Assembly: GCA_021825445.1 (NCBI GenBank)
Contig: JAKAHA010000003.1
Coordinates: 37,969-101,968 of the forward strand
Direction: 5' to 3'
DNA length: 64,000 bases
From: a bacterium
GTDB lineage: Bacteria; Patescibacteriota; Microgenomatia; UBA1406; GWC2-37-13
This document shows positions 18,218-28,425 of this stretch, piece by piece. The position numbers and the translations under genes were made by a program. The notes beneath the pieces are model-generated. The model was not told the origin of the DNA. It made no database searches and saw only the letters and a program-made list of their open reading frames with translations. Position 1 is the stretch's first letter. Every line of letters begins with the position of its first letter.

Positions 18218-19930
18218 ATGATTAAAGAAGAAATATTGAAAAATTTGAAGATAGTTTTGAAAAAAATTGGTGCTACTGACGTGGAACCAACTTTGGAAAA
18301 ACCAGCTAATTCTGATTTTGGCGACTATTCGACCTCACTACCTCTCAAACTTACAAAACAATTAAAGAAAAACCCAATGACTATTGCCGAGGAAATTGTA
18401 AAAAATTTTCCAAAAAATGATCTGATTGAAAAAATAGACGTGATTAAACCAGGCTTTATCAACTTTTGGATCTCGAATGTACAGTTAATTAATCAACTGT
18501 ACATTACTGTTAAGAATGACCTTAATTATCCTGAATATCATCTTGGAAAAAATAAAAAATTGATGGTTGAGTTTGCCCACCCAAATACTCATAAACTTTT
18601 TCATATTGGTCATCTCCGAAATATTTCAACAGGTGAAGCTCTCGTTCGAATATTTGAGGCGGTTGGAAATAAAGTTATCAGAGGAAACTACGAGGGTGAC
18701 GTTGGATTACATATTGCCAAATGTCTATACGGAATTCAGAATTCAAAATTCATAATTCAAAATTTAAAAACATTACAAGAACGAATTGAGTTTATCGGAA
18801 AAATGTACAGTGCCGGAACAAAAGCATATGAAGACGACCCAAAAGCGAAAGAAGAAATCTTAAGAATTAATAAGATGATTTACGATCGGGATCCTGAAAT
18901 TATGGATTTATGGACAGAAACCAGAAAGTGGAGTCTTGATTATTTTGATCTTAATTACAAAAGATTTTATAGTTATTTTGATAGGCTTTATTTTGAAAGT
19001 GAAATACATAAACGAGGACTGGAAATATCAAAAGAAATCTTAAAAAAAGGAATTCTTGAAGAAAGCCAAGGTGCCGTAGTCTTTAACGGTAAAAAATATG
19101 GATTGGACACCCGAGTATTTATTAATTCTTTAGGATACCCAACGTATGAAGGAAAAGAGTTAGCTCTCGCCGAAAAAGAATTCTCTGATTTTGGAGAATT
19201 GGATAAAATTATTCATACCGTAACTCCTGAGCAAACAAGTTTTTTTAAAGTCACTTTTAAAGTTGAAGAACTGATTGACGAAAAAAAATATAAGGGCAAA
19301 CAACTTCATCTTGCCTACGAATGGGTGAAATTAAAAGCCGGCAAAATGTCTTCCCGTGAAGGGAATATAATTGAGGCAAATTGGCTGATTGATGAAGTTA
19401 AGAAAAAAATTGCTGAAAAATTTAAATGTAATGAAGAAACAACAGAAATTCTTGCCGTTGCCTCAGTCAAATATTCTTTCTTAAAAAATGGCACTCAAAC
19501 AATTATTCATTTTGATATTGATGAATCAATAGCAGTTGATGGAAACTCTGCGCCATATTTAATTTACACTTATGTACGTTGCCAATCAGTTCTTAATAAA
19601 AGTGATTTTAACAATGAAACCCGACTTCGCCTTTCAGGATTCGACGGACAAGCAATTAAACAATTGAATAATGACGAATCAAACGTCTTACGTCTCATCA
19701 ATCAATTCCCCGAGATAGTTCAGCAATCAGCCATCCAACTGTCCCCTAATTTAATCGCAAATTACCTTTATGATCTTGCCCAAAAATATAATTATTTTTA
19801 TCAAAAAAATAAAATACTGGAATCGGATGAAAAGATAAAACAGTTTAGATTGATGTTGACAGCTGCGACTGGAAAAGTGATTAAAGAAGGATTATATTTA
19901 CTAGGAATAAAAACCGTAGACAAAATGTAA
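18218..19930 (+). CDS. argS: arginyl-tRNA synthetase
   Basis: FAHPNTHKLFHIGHLRN, KMSSREGN. Confidence 0.94.
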   Translation: MIKEEILKNLKIVLKKIGATDVEPTLEKPANSDFGDYSTSLPLKLTKQLKKNPMTIAEEIVKNFPKNDLIEKIDVIKPGFINFWISNVQLINQLYITVKNDLNYPEYHLGKNKKLMVEFAHPNTHKLFHIGHLRNISTGEALVRIFEAVGNKVIRGNYEGDVGLHIAKCLYGIQNSKFIIQNLKTLQERIEFIGKMYSAGTKAYEDDPKAKEEILRINKMIYDRDPEIMDLWTETRKWSLDYFDLNYKRFYSYFDRLYFESEIHKRGLEISKEILKKGILEESQGAVVFNGKKYGLDTRVFINSLGYPTYEGKELALAEKEFSDFGELDKIIHTVTPEQTSFFKVTFKVEELIDEKKYKGKQLHLAYEWVKLKAGKMSSREGNIIEANWLIDEVKKKIAEKFKCNEETTEILAVASVKYSFLKNGTQTIIHFDIDESIAVDGNSAPYLIYTYVRCQSVLNKSDFNNETRLRLSGFDGQAIKQLNNDESNVLRLINQFPEIVQQSAIQLSPNLIANYLYDLAQKYNYFYQKNKILESDEKIKQFRLMLTAATGKVIKEGLYLLGIKTVDKM

Positions 19931-20049
19931 ATTGATCTAATTAACCTAATTGATCTAATTATTCTAAATAGATCCCAATTTTAATTTTTGAAATTTAGTC
20001 ATTGGAGTTTATTTAGAAATTAGGTAATTAGAAATTAGAAATTAACGCC

Positions 20050-21336
20050 ATGTTTTACATCTGTTCAAATTGTGGCTTTGGCTCTGGTTCTTGGATTGGT
20101 AAATGCCCGGACTGCGGTCGTTGGAATACCCTTAAAGAAAAACCCGAATTCGCTAAGTCTTCGTCGGGCAAGAAAGGCGAAGCTGTAAAAAAAATTACAA
20201 TCACTTCACTATCAAAAGTTAAATCATCAACAAAGTCACGCCTTTCGACAGGTATCTTTGAATTTGATCGAGTTTTGGGTGGTGGAGTCGTCCCCGGTGA
20301 AGTGATATTACTGACCGGACAACCGGGAATTGGCAAATCAACTCTGGTTCTTCAGGCTTTTCAAAAACTCAAAGTTTTGTATATTTCCGGCGAGGAGTCA
20401 GCCGAACAAGTAAAAAATCGCGCTGAACGTCTTTTGGTAAACCTTGATAATCTTTCCTTTTCCTCCGACTTGCAAATTGAAAGCATTACTCAAAGTTTAG
20501 ACGAATTAAAAGATCAGATTGAAATTGTGATTATTGATTCTGTCCAGACAATCTATTCAAAGGATGTCGAGGGACCAGTTGCCGGAGTTGCTCAACTTAA
20601 AGAAGTGACTAAAAAAATTGTTAACTTTGCTAAACAATCAAATCTGCCTATTTTACTCATTGGTCATATTAATAAAGAAGGCGACGTTGCTGGTCCCAAA
20701 ACTCTTGAACATTTTGTTGACTGCGTCCTGGAAATTGAGGGAGAAAAAGTTTCAAACTTTAGACTTCTTAGGGCTTCAAAAAACCGTTTTGGATCAACTG
20801 ACGAGATCGGTATTTTTGAGATGAAACAAAAAGGAATGAGCGAAGTCAAAAATCCTTTGGTGTTTTTAGAAACTGATAAAAAACTTGAACCGGGAAAAGC
20901 AATTGTTGGAGTGTCGGAAGGAAACCGACCTTTCTTTTTTGAAATCCAAACATTGGTAGTACCTTCCAATTTTATGAATCCCCGTCGAGTCGTCAAGGGT
21001 TTGGATTTTAATAAAGTGCAGTTATTACTGGCAGTTGTGAAAAAAAATATTAATTTGCCTCTTGATCGCTATGATGTTTTTGTCAATGTCGTTGGCGGTG
21101 TTTCGATCAAATCAACCGCCGCCGACCTAGGACTCATCGCCTCTCTTATCTCTTCATTCAAAAATATTGCTCTCCCAGCCAATTCTTTATTTGTTGGAGA
21201 AGTTGGACTACTTGGAGAAATTAGAACATCGTATATGGAGGATAAAATTATTGAGGAATCAAAAAGACTAGGTTTCAAAAAAATATATTCTTCAAAATTA
21301 ATCAAAAACGTCAAAGAATTTGCAAAAAAATTGTAA
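20050..21336 (+). CDS. radA: DNA repair protein RadA/Sms
   Basis: CSNCGFGSGSWIGKCPDCGRWNT zinc finger, GQPGIGKST Walker A, KNRFG motif. Confidence 0.95.
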   Translation: MFYICSNCGFGSGSWIGKCPDCGRWNTLKEKPEFAKSSSGKKGEAVKKITITSLSKVKSSTKSRLSTGIFEFDRVLGGGVVPGEVILLTGQPGIGKSTLVLQAFQKLKVLYISGEESAEQVKNRAERLLVNLDNLSFSSDLQIESITQSLDELKDQIEIVIIDSVQTIYSKDVEGPVAGVAQLKEVTKKIVNFAKQSNLPILLIGHINKEGDVAGPKTLEHFVDCVLEIEGEKVSNFRLLRASKNRFGSTDEIGIFEMKQKGMSEVKNPLVFLETDKKLEPGKAIVGVSEGNRPFFFEIQTLVVPSNFMNPRRVVKGLDFNKVQLLLAVVKKNINLPLDRYDVFVNVVGGVSIKSTAADLGLIASLISSFKNIALPANSLFVGEVGLLGEIRTSYMEDKIIEESKRLGFKKIYSSKLIKNVKEFAKKL

Positions 21337-21378
21337 GATGACACTGTAGTGGTGCGATTCATCGCACGATAATAATCA

Positions 21379-22005
21379 TTACGGCGTCTTTTTAAAAAAT
21401 GTTTTTTCAATACTTATCTTTTTTCCATTTGCTCCCAATAAATTGATTATTATTTTATTTTCTCCTTCTTTCAACGAAAGCTCATATTCAAAGACGCCTT
21501 CTTTGTTTTGGTAAATACGCTCTCCTGCAATTGTAATACTGGTATCTTTGTCTGTTTTTCCAGTAATTTTGATATTCTTTTCGATAGAAAAATTTGTTTT
21601 TGCGGGAGAAATTAAAGTAAAAGCAGGAGGAGAAAAATATGTCTTTAATTGAAAGACAAAATAAAAAACAAAAAATAAACTTAAAATTATTAATCCGATT
21701 TTTAAATATTTCTTTGTTTCAGAAGTTAAGTAATTACTCGATACTTTTCTTTTAAATTTCACTTCCTCTTTTCTTTCATAATCTCGTCTAAAAAACGCTA
21801 AAATTTTTTTATTATCAAGATTTAATATACGAGAATAGTTTTTAAGAATTCCTGTGATATAAATTTTTGAAGAAAAAAAGTTCCAATCCTCCTCCTCAAT
21901 CGCTTTTAAATATTTTTCCCTTATTTTTATTTGTTTTTCAATATCACTTAGAAGTAAGCCTTTTTTTTCTCGTTCGTTTTTAAGAATTGATCCAACGGAT
22001 AACAT
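21379..22005 (-). CDS. RodZ-like HTH membrane protein
   Basis: N-terminal HTH (LKNEREKKGLLLSDIEKQIKIREKYLKAIEEEDW), central TM, extracellular domain. Confidence 0.75.
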   Translation of the reverse strand: MLSVGSILKNEREKKGLLLSDIEKQIKIREKYLKAIEEEDWNFFSSKIYITGILKNYSRILNLDNKKILAFFRRDYERKEEVKFKRKVSSNYLTSETKKYLKIGLIILSLFFVFYFVFQLKTYFSPPAFTLISPAKTNFSIEKNIKITGKTDKDTSITIAGERIYQNKEGVFEYELSLKEGENKIIINLLGANGKKISIEKTFFKKTP

Positions 22006-22122
22006 ATAAAATTGACCTAATTGATCTAATTTTTAATTGACCTAAATAATAACCAATCGCCAATTTATAAATTTAGGTATTGATAATTTTTTAGAAATTA
22101 GGGTAATTAGAAATTAGAAATT

Positions 22123-22683
22123 TTATACACGTCCGGTATATTCCCCTGTCTCTGGATTGATACTGATAGTTTCTCCGACTTTGACAAAAATTGGAACCAT
22201 GACAGTTGCACCAGTTTCAACCGTCACTGGTTTTTTTGCACCCGATACGGTATCGCCTTTAGCGGCATCATCTGCTTGAGTTATTTTAAGACGCACACTC
22301 ATAGGAGGTCGAATTGTAAGTGGCTTATCATCAAACATATAGACAAACATCTTTTCTCCCTCTTTAAAAAATCTAGAGATGTCTCCAACTACCGAAATTG
22401 GGAGGGAAGTTTGTTCAAAAGTCCTCTCATCCATAAAATATAAATTTTCATTATCTTTGTAAATATATTGCATTTCAACCGAAACAACGTCTAAAACTTC
22501 AACTTGTTCATTTGATTTATAAGCATATTCAACATTTTTGGCAGTAATTAAATTTTTTAGTCTTGATTTCATGAGGGCAGATCCCTTTCCAGGGCTATAA
22601 AAATCTGCTTTTTGAACCTGACAAATACCATCCTGAAAATTGACAAAGTCCCCTTTTTTTAAATTTCCTGCACTTATTCTCAT
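22123..22683 (-). CDS. efp: elongation factor P
   Basis: KOW/OB architecture, SPGKGSALMKSRLKNL loop with modifiable Lys, C-terminal GEYTGRV. Confidence 0.93.
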   Translation of the reverse strand: MRISAGNLKKGDFVNFQDGICQVQKADFYSPGKGSALMKSRLKNLITAKNVEYAYKSNEQVEVLDVVSVEMQYIYKDNENLYFMDERTFEQTSLPISVVGDISRFFKEGEKMFVYMFDDKPLTIRPPMSVRLKITQADDAAKGDTVSGAKKPVTVETGATVMVPIFVKVGETISINPETGEYTGRV

Positions 22684-22689
22684 AGTTAT

Positions 22690-23688
22690 TTAAGAAATGT
22701 TAATTAACTTTAACTTATCAATTGATTTCACATTTGCCATAATCATGACCAATCTTTCAAACCCAATTCCGGCTCCCGTACAATTTGGCAAACCATATTT
22801 TAACGCTTCAATGAAGCCTTTGTCAATCGAATGATTAATCATTTTATTTTTTTTACGTTTTTTTATCTCGCTCTCAAATCTTTCTTCCTGTTGTTTGTAA
22901 TCGTTTAACTCGGTACAAAAACCACCTACTTCAAGCCCGTTTATATAAAATTCGCATCTTTGAGCCGTTAGACTGTCGTTATTTAATTTAGCTAAAGATG
23001 CCATTTGTTTTGGATAATCATAAAGTAAGGTTGGATAACCATTAACACCAAGCTTAGGTTCAATTTCCGTAGCCAATATCTGTGAAAAAATATCTTCGTA
23101 GGTTGTCTTATTAATGTTGTAACCTTTTTCCTCCGCTTTTTTAAAAAATAGTTTCTCACTAAACAACTCTGTTTTTGTTATTCCTGCAAATTTTTCAAAA
23201 GCTTGGGCAACCGAGTATTTTTCCCACTTCTGGAATAATATTTCTGATTTTTGCTTTGCAGTTTTGATCTTTGATATTTGATCTTTGATATATTGTAATA
23301 AATTTAATACTTCATCAGCCAGTTCTAAATAATTGACGCCAACTTTATAAAACTCCAGCATTGTAAACTCCGGATTATGCCAATCGGAGTTTGGTTCGCT
23401 ATTTCGATAAGCACGCCCCAAATAATAACAATTCCCAATTCCGGCGACCAACAACCTTTTTAAAAAGATTTCTGGAGATGGAGTTAAATATAGTTTTTCC
23501 TTTTTATCTAAAAATTTAAAATCGGTTTCAAATATTTCTAAGTACGACTCAGGAATTAGTGCGGGTGATAAAACAGGAATATCGATCTTTAGATAATTAT
23601 TCTTCTCCATAAATTCATGGATAGCTTTTTCAACTTGAAGATAGATTTTGTAGTTATCTAAGTTTTTGACGGTTGTATTGATTTTCAT
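22690..23688 (-). CDS. epmA: EF-P--(R)-beta-lysine ligase-like (EpmA/GenX), class II LysRS paralog
   Basis: No anticodon-binding domain; RAYRNSEPNSDWHNPEFTMLEFY, GLPNCTGAGIGFERLVM; adjacent to efp; start at MKINTTVK with TATAAT 6 nt upstream. Confidence 0.85.
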   Translation of the reverse strand: MKINTTVKNLDNYKIYLQVEKAIHEFMEKNNYLKIDIPVLSPALIPESYLEIFETDFKFLDKKEKLYLTPSPEIFLKRLLVAGIGNCYYLGRAYRNSEPNSDWHNPEFTMLEFYKVGVNYLELADEVLNLLQYIKDQISKIKTAKQKSEILFQKWEKYSVAQAFEKFAGITKTELFSEKLFFKKAEEKGYNINKTTYEDIFSQILATEIEPKLGVNGYPTLLYDYPKQMASLAKLNNDSLTAQRCEFYINGLEVGGFCTELNDYKQQEERFESEIKKRKKNKMINHSIDKGFIEALKYGLPNCTGAGIGFERLVMIMANVKSIDKLKLINIS

Positions 23689-23711
23689 GGTCAAATTATA
23701 CATTATATTTC

Positions 23712-23739
23712 GTAGAGACAAGGCATGCCTTGTCTCTAC
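23712..23739. repeat. 28-nt perfect palindrome GTAGAGACAAGGCATGCCTTGTCTCTAC
   Basis: Read directly; identical copies at 46764 and 55894. Confidence 0.95.
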
Positions 23740-23771
23740 ATCAGACCATCACAACACCAAAATCGTTTGAC

Positions 23772-23792
23772 AAGAAGAAGAAGAAGAAGAAG
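23772..23792. repeat. (AAG)7 trinucleotide repeat
   Basis: aagaagaagaagaagaagaag directly read. Confidence 0.85.
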
Positions 23793-23804
23793 TAAAATCC
23801 AATC

Positions 23805-24029
23805 ATGTCAAATCAAGAAGCAATAAATAATATAAAGTATGCAAGTTCACTTTTTTCAGCTATACGAAAAGCTGGTAAATTAACTGAACATATGGAAAAT
23901 AGTTTAGCCTCTGATGTAATTAATGATGAAGGAAGCTTAAAAATAAAACATCATTTTGCTACTAGAATTCTCCATGGGCTTGTGTTAATGCTTTTTTCAA
24001 AGCAAAATCCTAAACGTCCGGTTCAATAA
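23805..24029 (+). CDS. hypothetical protein
   Basis: 74 aa ORF filling the gap between convergent/divergent genes. Confidence 0.4.
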   Translation: MSNQEAINNIKYASSLFSAIRKAGKLTEHMENSLASDVINDEGSLKIKHHFATRILHGLVLMLFSKQNPKRPVQ

Positions 24030-24031
24030 AA

Positions 24032-24895
24032 TTAAATCTCTCCTTCCAACTCTTTAAGTAGCTCTTTTGCTCTCCCAGAAACTCGTGATGGAGTATTAAT
24101 TTTGTAAACTACGTATTCGTCACCTTTGCGATTTGATTGAGGATAAGGAATTCCTTGATCATGAAGTTTTACCATTGTCCCCGATTGTGTCCCGGGTCTG
24201 ATTTTGAGTCTAATAGTTCCATTTATCGTTTGTACGTCAACTGTCCCACCAAGGACAGCGAGAGGATACGATATATCTTTTTCAAAATAAATATCCTGAC
24301 CTTTACGAGTAAAATATGGATGAGGCTTAACTTTAACCTGAAGATCAAAATCAGAAAATCTGATCGTCATACCATCATCAATTCCTGCTGGAATTTGAAA
24401 AGATTTTTCTTCACCTTTGACGATCATCGTTTTTTTAACACCATTAACTGCCTCTTCAAATGTTAAAGTCGTCTCGTAAACGTCTCGACGATGTTGGCGT
24501 CTGCCACCACGACCACCAAATGGAGACTGAAATCCAAAAAATTGTTCAAAAATATCAAAAGGGTCGGAAAATCCACCAAAATCAACATTTTCAAAACCTT
24601 GTGAAGAAAATCCTCCAAATCCTTCAAAAGGATTTGACTCCCCAGAGTATCCCGATCCAGGATTACCAGCACCTCCACGATTAAAGGCACTTTCGCCGTA
24701 TTGATCGTACATCTCTCGTTTTTTTGAATCAGATAATACTTCGTAAGCTTTCGTCACTTCTTTAAACTTACCCGCCGCCTCAGCTGTTTTATTACGATCC
24801 GGATGCCACTTCAGTGCCGCCCGGCGGTAAGCCGTTTTAATTTCTTGTTCAGATGCACCTTTTGAGACACCGAGCGTTTCGTAATAATCAGACAT
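24032..24895 (-). CDS. dnaJ: DnaJ-family co-chaperone lacking the Cys-rich zinc finger (CbpA-type)
   Basis: J domain [34 protein letters not shown] region, DnaJ C domains; no CxxCxGxG repeats. Confidence 0.93.
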   Translation of the reverse strand: MSDYYETLGVSKGASEQEIKTAYRRAALKWHPDRNKTAEAAGKFKEVTKAYEVLSDSKKREMYDQYGESAFNRGGAGNPGSGYSGESNPFEGFGGFSSQGFENVDFGGFSDPFDIFEQFFGFQSPFGGRGGRRQHRRDVYETTLTFEEAVNGVKKTMIVKGEEKSFQIPAGIDDGMTIRFSDFDLQVKVKPHPYFTRKGQDIYFEKDISYPLAVLGGTVDVQTINGTIRLKIRPGTQSGTMVKLHDQGIPYPQSNRKGDEYVVYKINTPSRVSGRAKELLKELEGEI

Positions 24896-25012
24896 AAAAA
24901 TTAGTTCAAATATTAAAAATCAAAGATCAAAAACAAACGCAAAGTCTAAAAACATCAGATTTAAGATTTTAACTTAGATTTGATATTTGATCTTTGCGCT
25001 TTGATTTATTTC

Positions 25013-26917
25013 TTAGTTAACAACCTCTCCTTCCTCCACCTTGTCTTTCTTTTTATCATCAGCTTTAGCTTCTTCTTTCGGTTGTTCACCTTGAGGTCCA
25101 GCTTGTGTTCCCGGTTTTGCCTCCTGCTTAGCATAAGCAGCAGCCCCAATCTTTGAAAGTTCGTCGGAAAGTTCTTTTGTTTTTGACTCTATTTCGTCGC
25201 GCGTTCCCTTTTCAATCTTTTCCTTGAGCTCTTTAATCTTTTTCTCGACGTTTTCTTTGACGGTCTTATCGACTTTCTCTCCAGCATCCCGCAAAGATTT
25301 CTCCGAGATATAGATTATGTTATCAGCTTTATTTCTCACTTCAATCTTATCTTTTTCTTCTTTATCTTTTTCTGCATTTTTTTCTGCTTCTTCCCTCATC
25401 TTTTCAATCTCGTCTTTGGTAAGACCTGTAGACCCTGTAATCTTGATAGCTTGCGTTTTACCTGTTGCCTTATCTTTGGCAGTAACAGTTAGTATTCCGT
25501 TGGCATCAAGCTCAAAAGTCACCTCAATTTGAGGTACTCCTCGTGGAGCTGGTGGAATTCCGTCCAAGGTAAATCGACCAAGTGACTTATTATCACGGGC
25601 AAGTGGTCTTTCACCTTGCAAAACATGAATCTCCACTTGGGTTTGATTATCTCCGGCAGTTGAGAATACCTCAGCTTTTGAATTTGGAACCGTCGTATTT
25701 TTCTGGATGAGTGGCGTCATCACGCCTCCTAAAGTTTCCAAGCCAAGAGTTAAAGGAGTGACGTCAAGTAACACAACATCCTTGGTTTCTCCGGTCAACA
25801 CTCCTCCCTGAATTGCCGCGCCAAGTGCCACGACTTCATCAGGATTGACTCCTCGATTTGGTTCTTTACCAAAAAATTCTTTTACTTTTTCAATAACTTT
25901 TGGCATTCTAGTCATTCCTCCAACAAGTACGACTTCGTCAATCTTCCCAACCTCAACTTTAGCGTCTTTAAGAACTGCTTTAACAGGTCCAAAAGTTTTT
26001 TCAATAAGATCTCCAACTAACGACTCAAGCTTGTCTCGTCCAATCTTCATCACCAAGTGTGATGGTTGTCCATCTTTTACTGTAATAAATGGAAGATTGA
26101 CTTCGGTTTCTTTTGAAGTTGAAAGTTCAATCTTGGCTTTTTCAGCTGCATCTCGAAGTCTTTGTAAAGCTTGAGGATCTTTTCGTAAATCTACTCCATT
26201 ATCTTTTTTAAACTCATCAGCAATATAGTCAAGAATTACTTTATCAAAGTCATCTCCTCCCAAATGAGTATCACCGTTGGTTGCTTTCACTTCAAAGACT
26301 CCCTCTCCCAACTCTAGAACAGTTACATCAAATGTTCCTCCACCTAAATCGTAGACTGCAATTGTGTGACTATGTTTTTTATCCAATCCATATGCAAGGG
26401 CTGCTGCGGTTGGCTCATTGATGATTCTGACTACTTCAAGTCCTGCGATTTCACCGGCTTGCTTTGTTGCCTGACGTTGTGCATCATCAAAATATGCAGG
26501 AACGGTGATAACGGCGCGATCGACTTTTTCACCCAAGTGAGCTTCTGCATCTGTCTTAATCTTTTGCAAAATCATTGCAGAAATTTCCTGAGGCGTATAA
26601 GTTTTTCCTCCTATTTCCACATCTGCCATTTGATCTCTACCTTCCACAATTTTATACGGCAACCATTTGGAATCAAATTTGACTGACTCATCAGTAAATC
26701 TGCGTCCAACCAGTCTTTTAATTGAGAAAATGGTATTTTTTGGATTAACAACCATCTGACGCTTTGCAACATCTCCAACTATTCTTTTAACTGGATCAAC
26801 GACCGATGGAATTGTATTTCTTCCTTCTTGAGAAAAAATAACTTTTGGTTTTCCTCCCTCCATCACCGCAACGCACGAATTAGTCGTACCTAGATCAATC
26901 CCTATTATTTTAGCCAT
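25013..26917 (-). CDS. dnaK: chaperone DnaK (Hsp70)
   Basis: [18 protein letters not shown], full-length 634 aa. Confidence 0.98.
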   Translation of the reverse strand: MAKIIGIDLGTTNSCVAVMEGGKPKVIFSQEGRNTIPSVVDPVKRIVGDVAKRQMVVNPKNTIFSIKRLVGRRFTDESVKFDSKWLPYKIVEGRDQMADVEIGGKTYTPQEISAMILQKIKTDAEAHLGEKVDRAVITVPAYFDDAQRQATKQAGEIAGLEVVRIINEPTAAALAYGLDKKHSHTIAVYDLGGGTFDVTVLELGEGVFEVKATNGDTHLGGDDFDKVILDYIADEFKKDNGVDLRKDPQALQRLRDAAEKAKIELSTSKETEVNLPFITVKDGQPSHLVMKIGRDKLESLVGDLIEKTFGPVKAVLKDAKVEVGKIDEVVLVGGMTRMPKVIEKVKEFFGKEPNRGVNPDEVVALGAAIQGGVLTGETKDVVLLDVTPLTLGLETLGGVMTPLIQKNTTVPNSKAEVFSTAGDNQTQVEIHVLQGERPLARDNKSLGRFTLDGIPPAPRGVPQIEVTFELDANGILTVTAKDKATGKTQAIKITGSTGLTKDEIEKMREEAEKNAEKDKEEKDKIEVRNKADNIIYISEKSLRDAGEKVDKTVKENVEKKIKELKEKIEKGTRDEIESKTKELSDELSKIGAAAYAKQEAKPGTQAGPQGEQPKEEAKADDKKKDKVEEGEVVN

Positions 26918-27032
26918 ATTGATTAAAAATTAATTTTTAATAAAATTTAAATTCTAAATACCAAGTTCCAAATAAATTTAGAATTTTTAATTTATAACGT
27001 TTAAAACTTATTTGTTATTTGTGATTTAAAAT

Positions 27033-27527
27033 TTATAATTTTTTACTCACTTTAACTTGTGCAACTCTAATAATTTTATCTTCAAACATATAACCTTTTC
27101 TCAAAACCTCAACAACCTTACCTTCTTCTTTCCCGGGAACCAACTGAACTGCTTCAGCCGTAACAGGATCATAATCTTTATTTAGAACTTCAATTTCGAC
27201 CAACCCTGCCTCTTTTAAAATCTGCATAAAATGATCCTTGGAAATTTTTAGACCTGGATCTTTGATAAATAATTCTGCTTTTTCTAAATTATCTAAAAAT
27301 GGCAGAATTTTTATCAACATGGCTTTATTGGCAATTTTCATCAACTCAAATCTTTCGTCGCCTACTCGCTTCTCTAAATTCTGATAATCGGCTATAGCCC
27401 GCAAATATTTATTTTTAAACTCATCAACTTGTTTTTTCAATTCAACAATCTCAAGATTTAATTTTTCAAACTCAAGCTTTTCAGTATCTGTTTTTTTCGT
27501 TTCTGTTTTAGTTTGTTTTTTGTCCAT
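27033..27527 (-). CDS. grpE: nucleotide exchange factor GrpE
   Basis: Coiled coil plus LPFLDNLEKA...VLRKGYMFEDKIIRVAQVKVSK; operon context. Confidence 0.93.
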   Translation of the reverse strand: MDKKQTKTETKKTDTEKLEFEKLNLEIVELKKQVDEFKNKYLRAIADYQNLEKRVGDERFELMKIANKAMLIKILPFLDNLEKAELFIKDPGLKISKDHFMQILKEAGLVEIEVLNKDYDPVTAEAVQLVPGKEEGKVVEVLRKGYMFEDKIIRVAQVKVSKKL

Positions 27528-27566
27528 AATATCTAAGTAACTAAGTAACTCATAACCAACTAACTG

Positions 27567-28370
27567 TTATAGTGACTGTTCCTTAACTATCTCGCTTAAC
27601 AATCCTGAAAAATATCTCACCTGAGGGATCACGTCGTCATAAGACATTCTTTTAGGTCCAATCACCCCAATTATTCCTTTAAGCTTTGTGCCTTCAAACT
27701 CCCCGAAAACTGAGGCACAACTATCGAAAGCACTATCGTGAAAATCTTCTTCTCCCAACATATAGTATATTTCATCTTCAAGGGAAAACATATCATTTAA
27801 TATTTTTTCCCAAAAAGCCACTTCATCAAGCCTTCCAAATAAAGATCGTGACAAATTTAAGTCTAAAAATTCCGGTTCATTGAGTAAATTTGCCATACCC
27901 GAATAATAAACGTCACCAAAATTAGTTGTAACTAACGATAACAAACCAGTTTTTTGTGAAAGTACTTTTGTCGCCTGAGAAAGAAGTCGATGTGCTTCTT
28001 TTCGTTCATCCCAAACACTGTTTTTGTATGATACTTCATCGACCGTCGACATTTCCTTCTGCTTCATTAAGTGTTTTATATAAAACCTAAATCCTTTAGC
28101 AGATGGCACACGACCCGAAGAAAAATGATTTTTTTTCAAATAACCTTTTTTTGCCAGCTCGACCATTTCATTGCGGATGGTTGCCGGTGAAACACCAAGC
28201 TTGTATTTTTTTTCCAAGATTTCACTACCTACCGCAATACCTGTTTCGGTATATTCGTGAATGATCACTTTCAAAATGTCAATCTGTCTTTGTGTTAAGT
28301 CTTCCACTTTGTCCCGCGAAGCTCTATGTAACTTATTAATTTTTATAGAGCGAAGTGGGATATTTAGCAA
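27567..28370 (-). CDS. hrcA: heat-inducible transcription repressor HrcA
   Basis: LTQRQIDILKVIIHEYTETGIAVGSEIL wHTH, GVSPATIRNEMVELAKKGYLKKNHFSSGRVPSAKGFRFYI; annotated TTG start may be too far upstream. Confidence 0.93.
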   Translation of the reverse strand: MLNIPLRSIKINKLHRASRDKVEDLTQRQIDILKVIIHEYTETGIAVGSEILEKKYKLGVSPATIRNEMVELAKKGYLKKNHFSSGRVPSAKGFRFYIKHLMKQKEMSTVDEVSYKNSVWDERKEAHRLLSQATKVLSQKTGLLSLVTTNFGDVYYSGMANLLNEPEFLDLNLSRSLFGRLDEVAFWEKILNDMFSLEDEIYYMLGEEDFHDSAFDSCASVFGEFEGTKLKGIIGVIGPKRMSYDDVIPQVRYFSGLLSEIVKEQSL

Positions 28371-28390
28371 ATATACATAACGTCTGCTAA
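28364..28390. promoter_or_regulatory. degenerate CIRCE-like HrcA operator
   Basis: TTAGCAAAT-N9-GTCTGCTAA: 9-N9-9 layout of CIRCE (TTAGCACTC-N9-GAGTGCTAA), outer 6 bp conserved. Confidence 0.7.
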
Positions 28391-28425
28391 AAAGTCAATA
28401 GGTATTTTTGTTATAATTTTTTTAT

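Noticed and set aside
23772-23792. (AAG)7 as a phase-variation tract
   Set aside because: Triplet repeat lies outside a convincing CDS and upstream of only a weak hypothetical ORF; no evidence of variability.
25317-26686. Antisense ORFs inside dnaK in the ORF track
   Set aside because: Opposite strand of a highly conserved gene; low-complexity translations with no domain signal.
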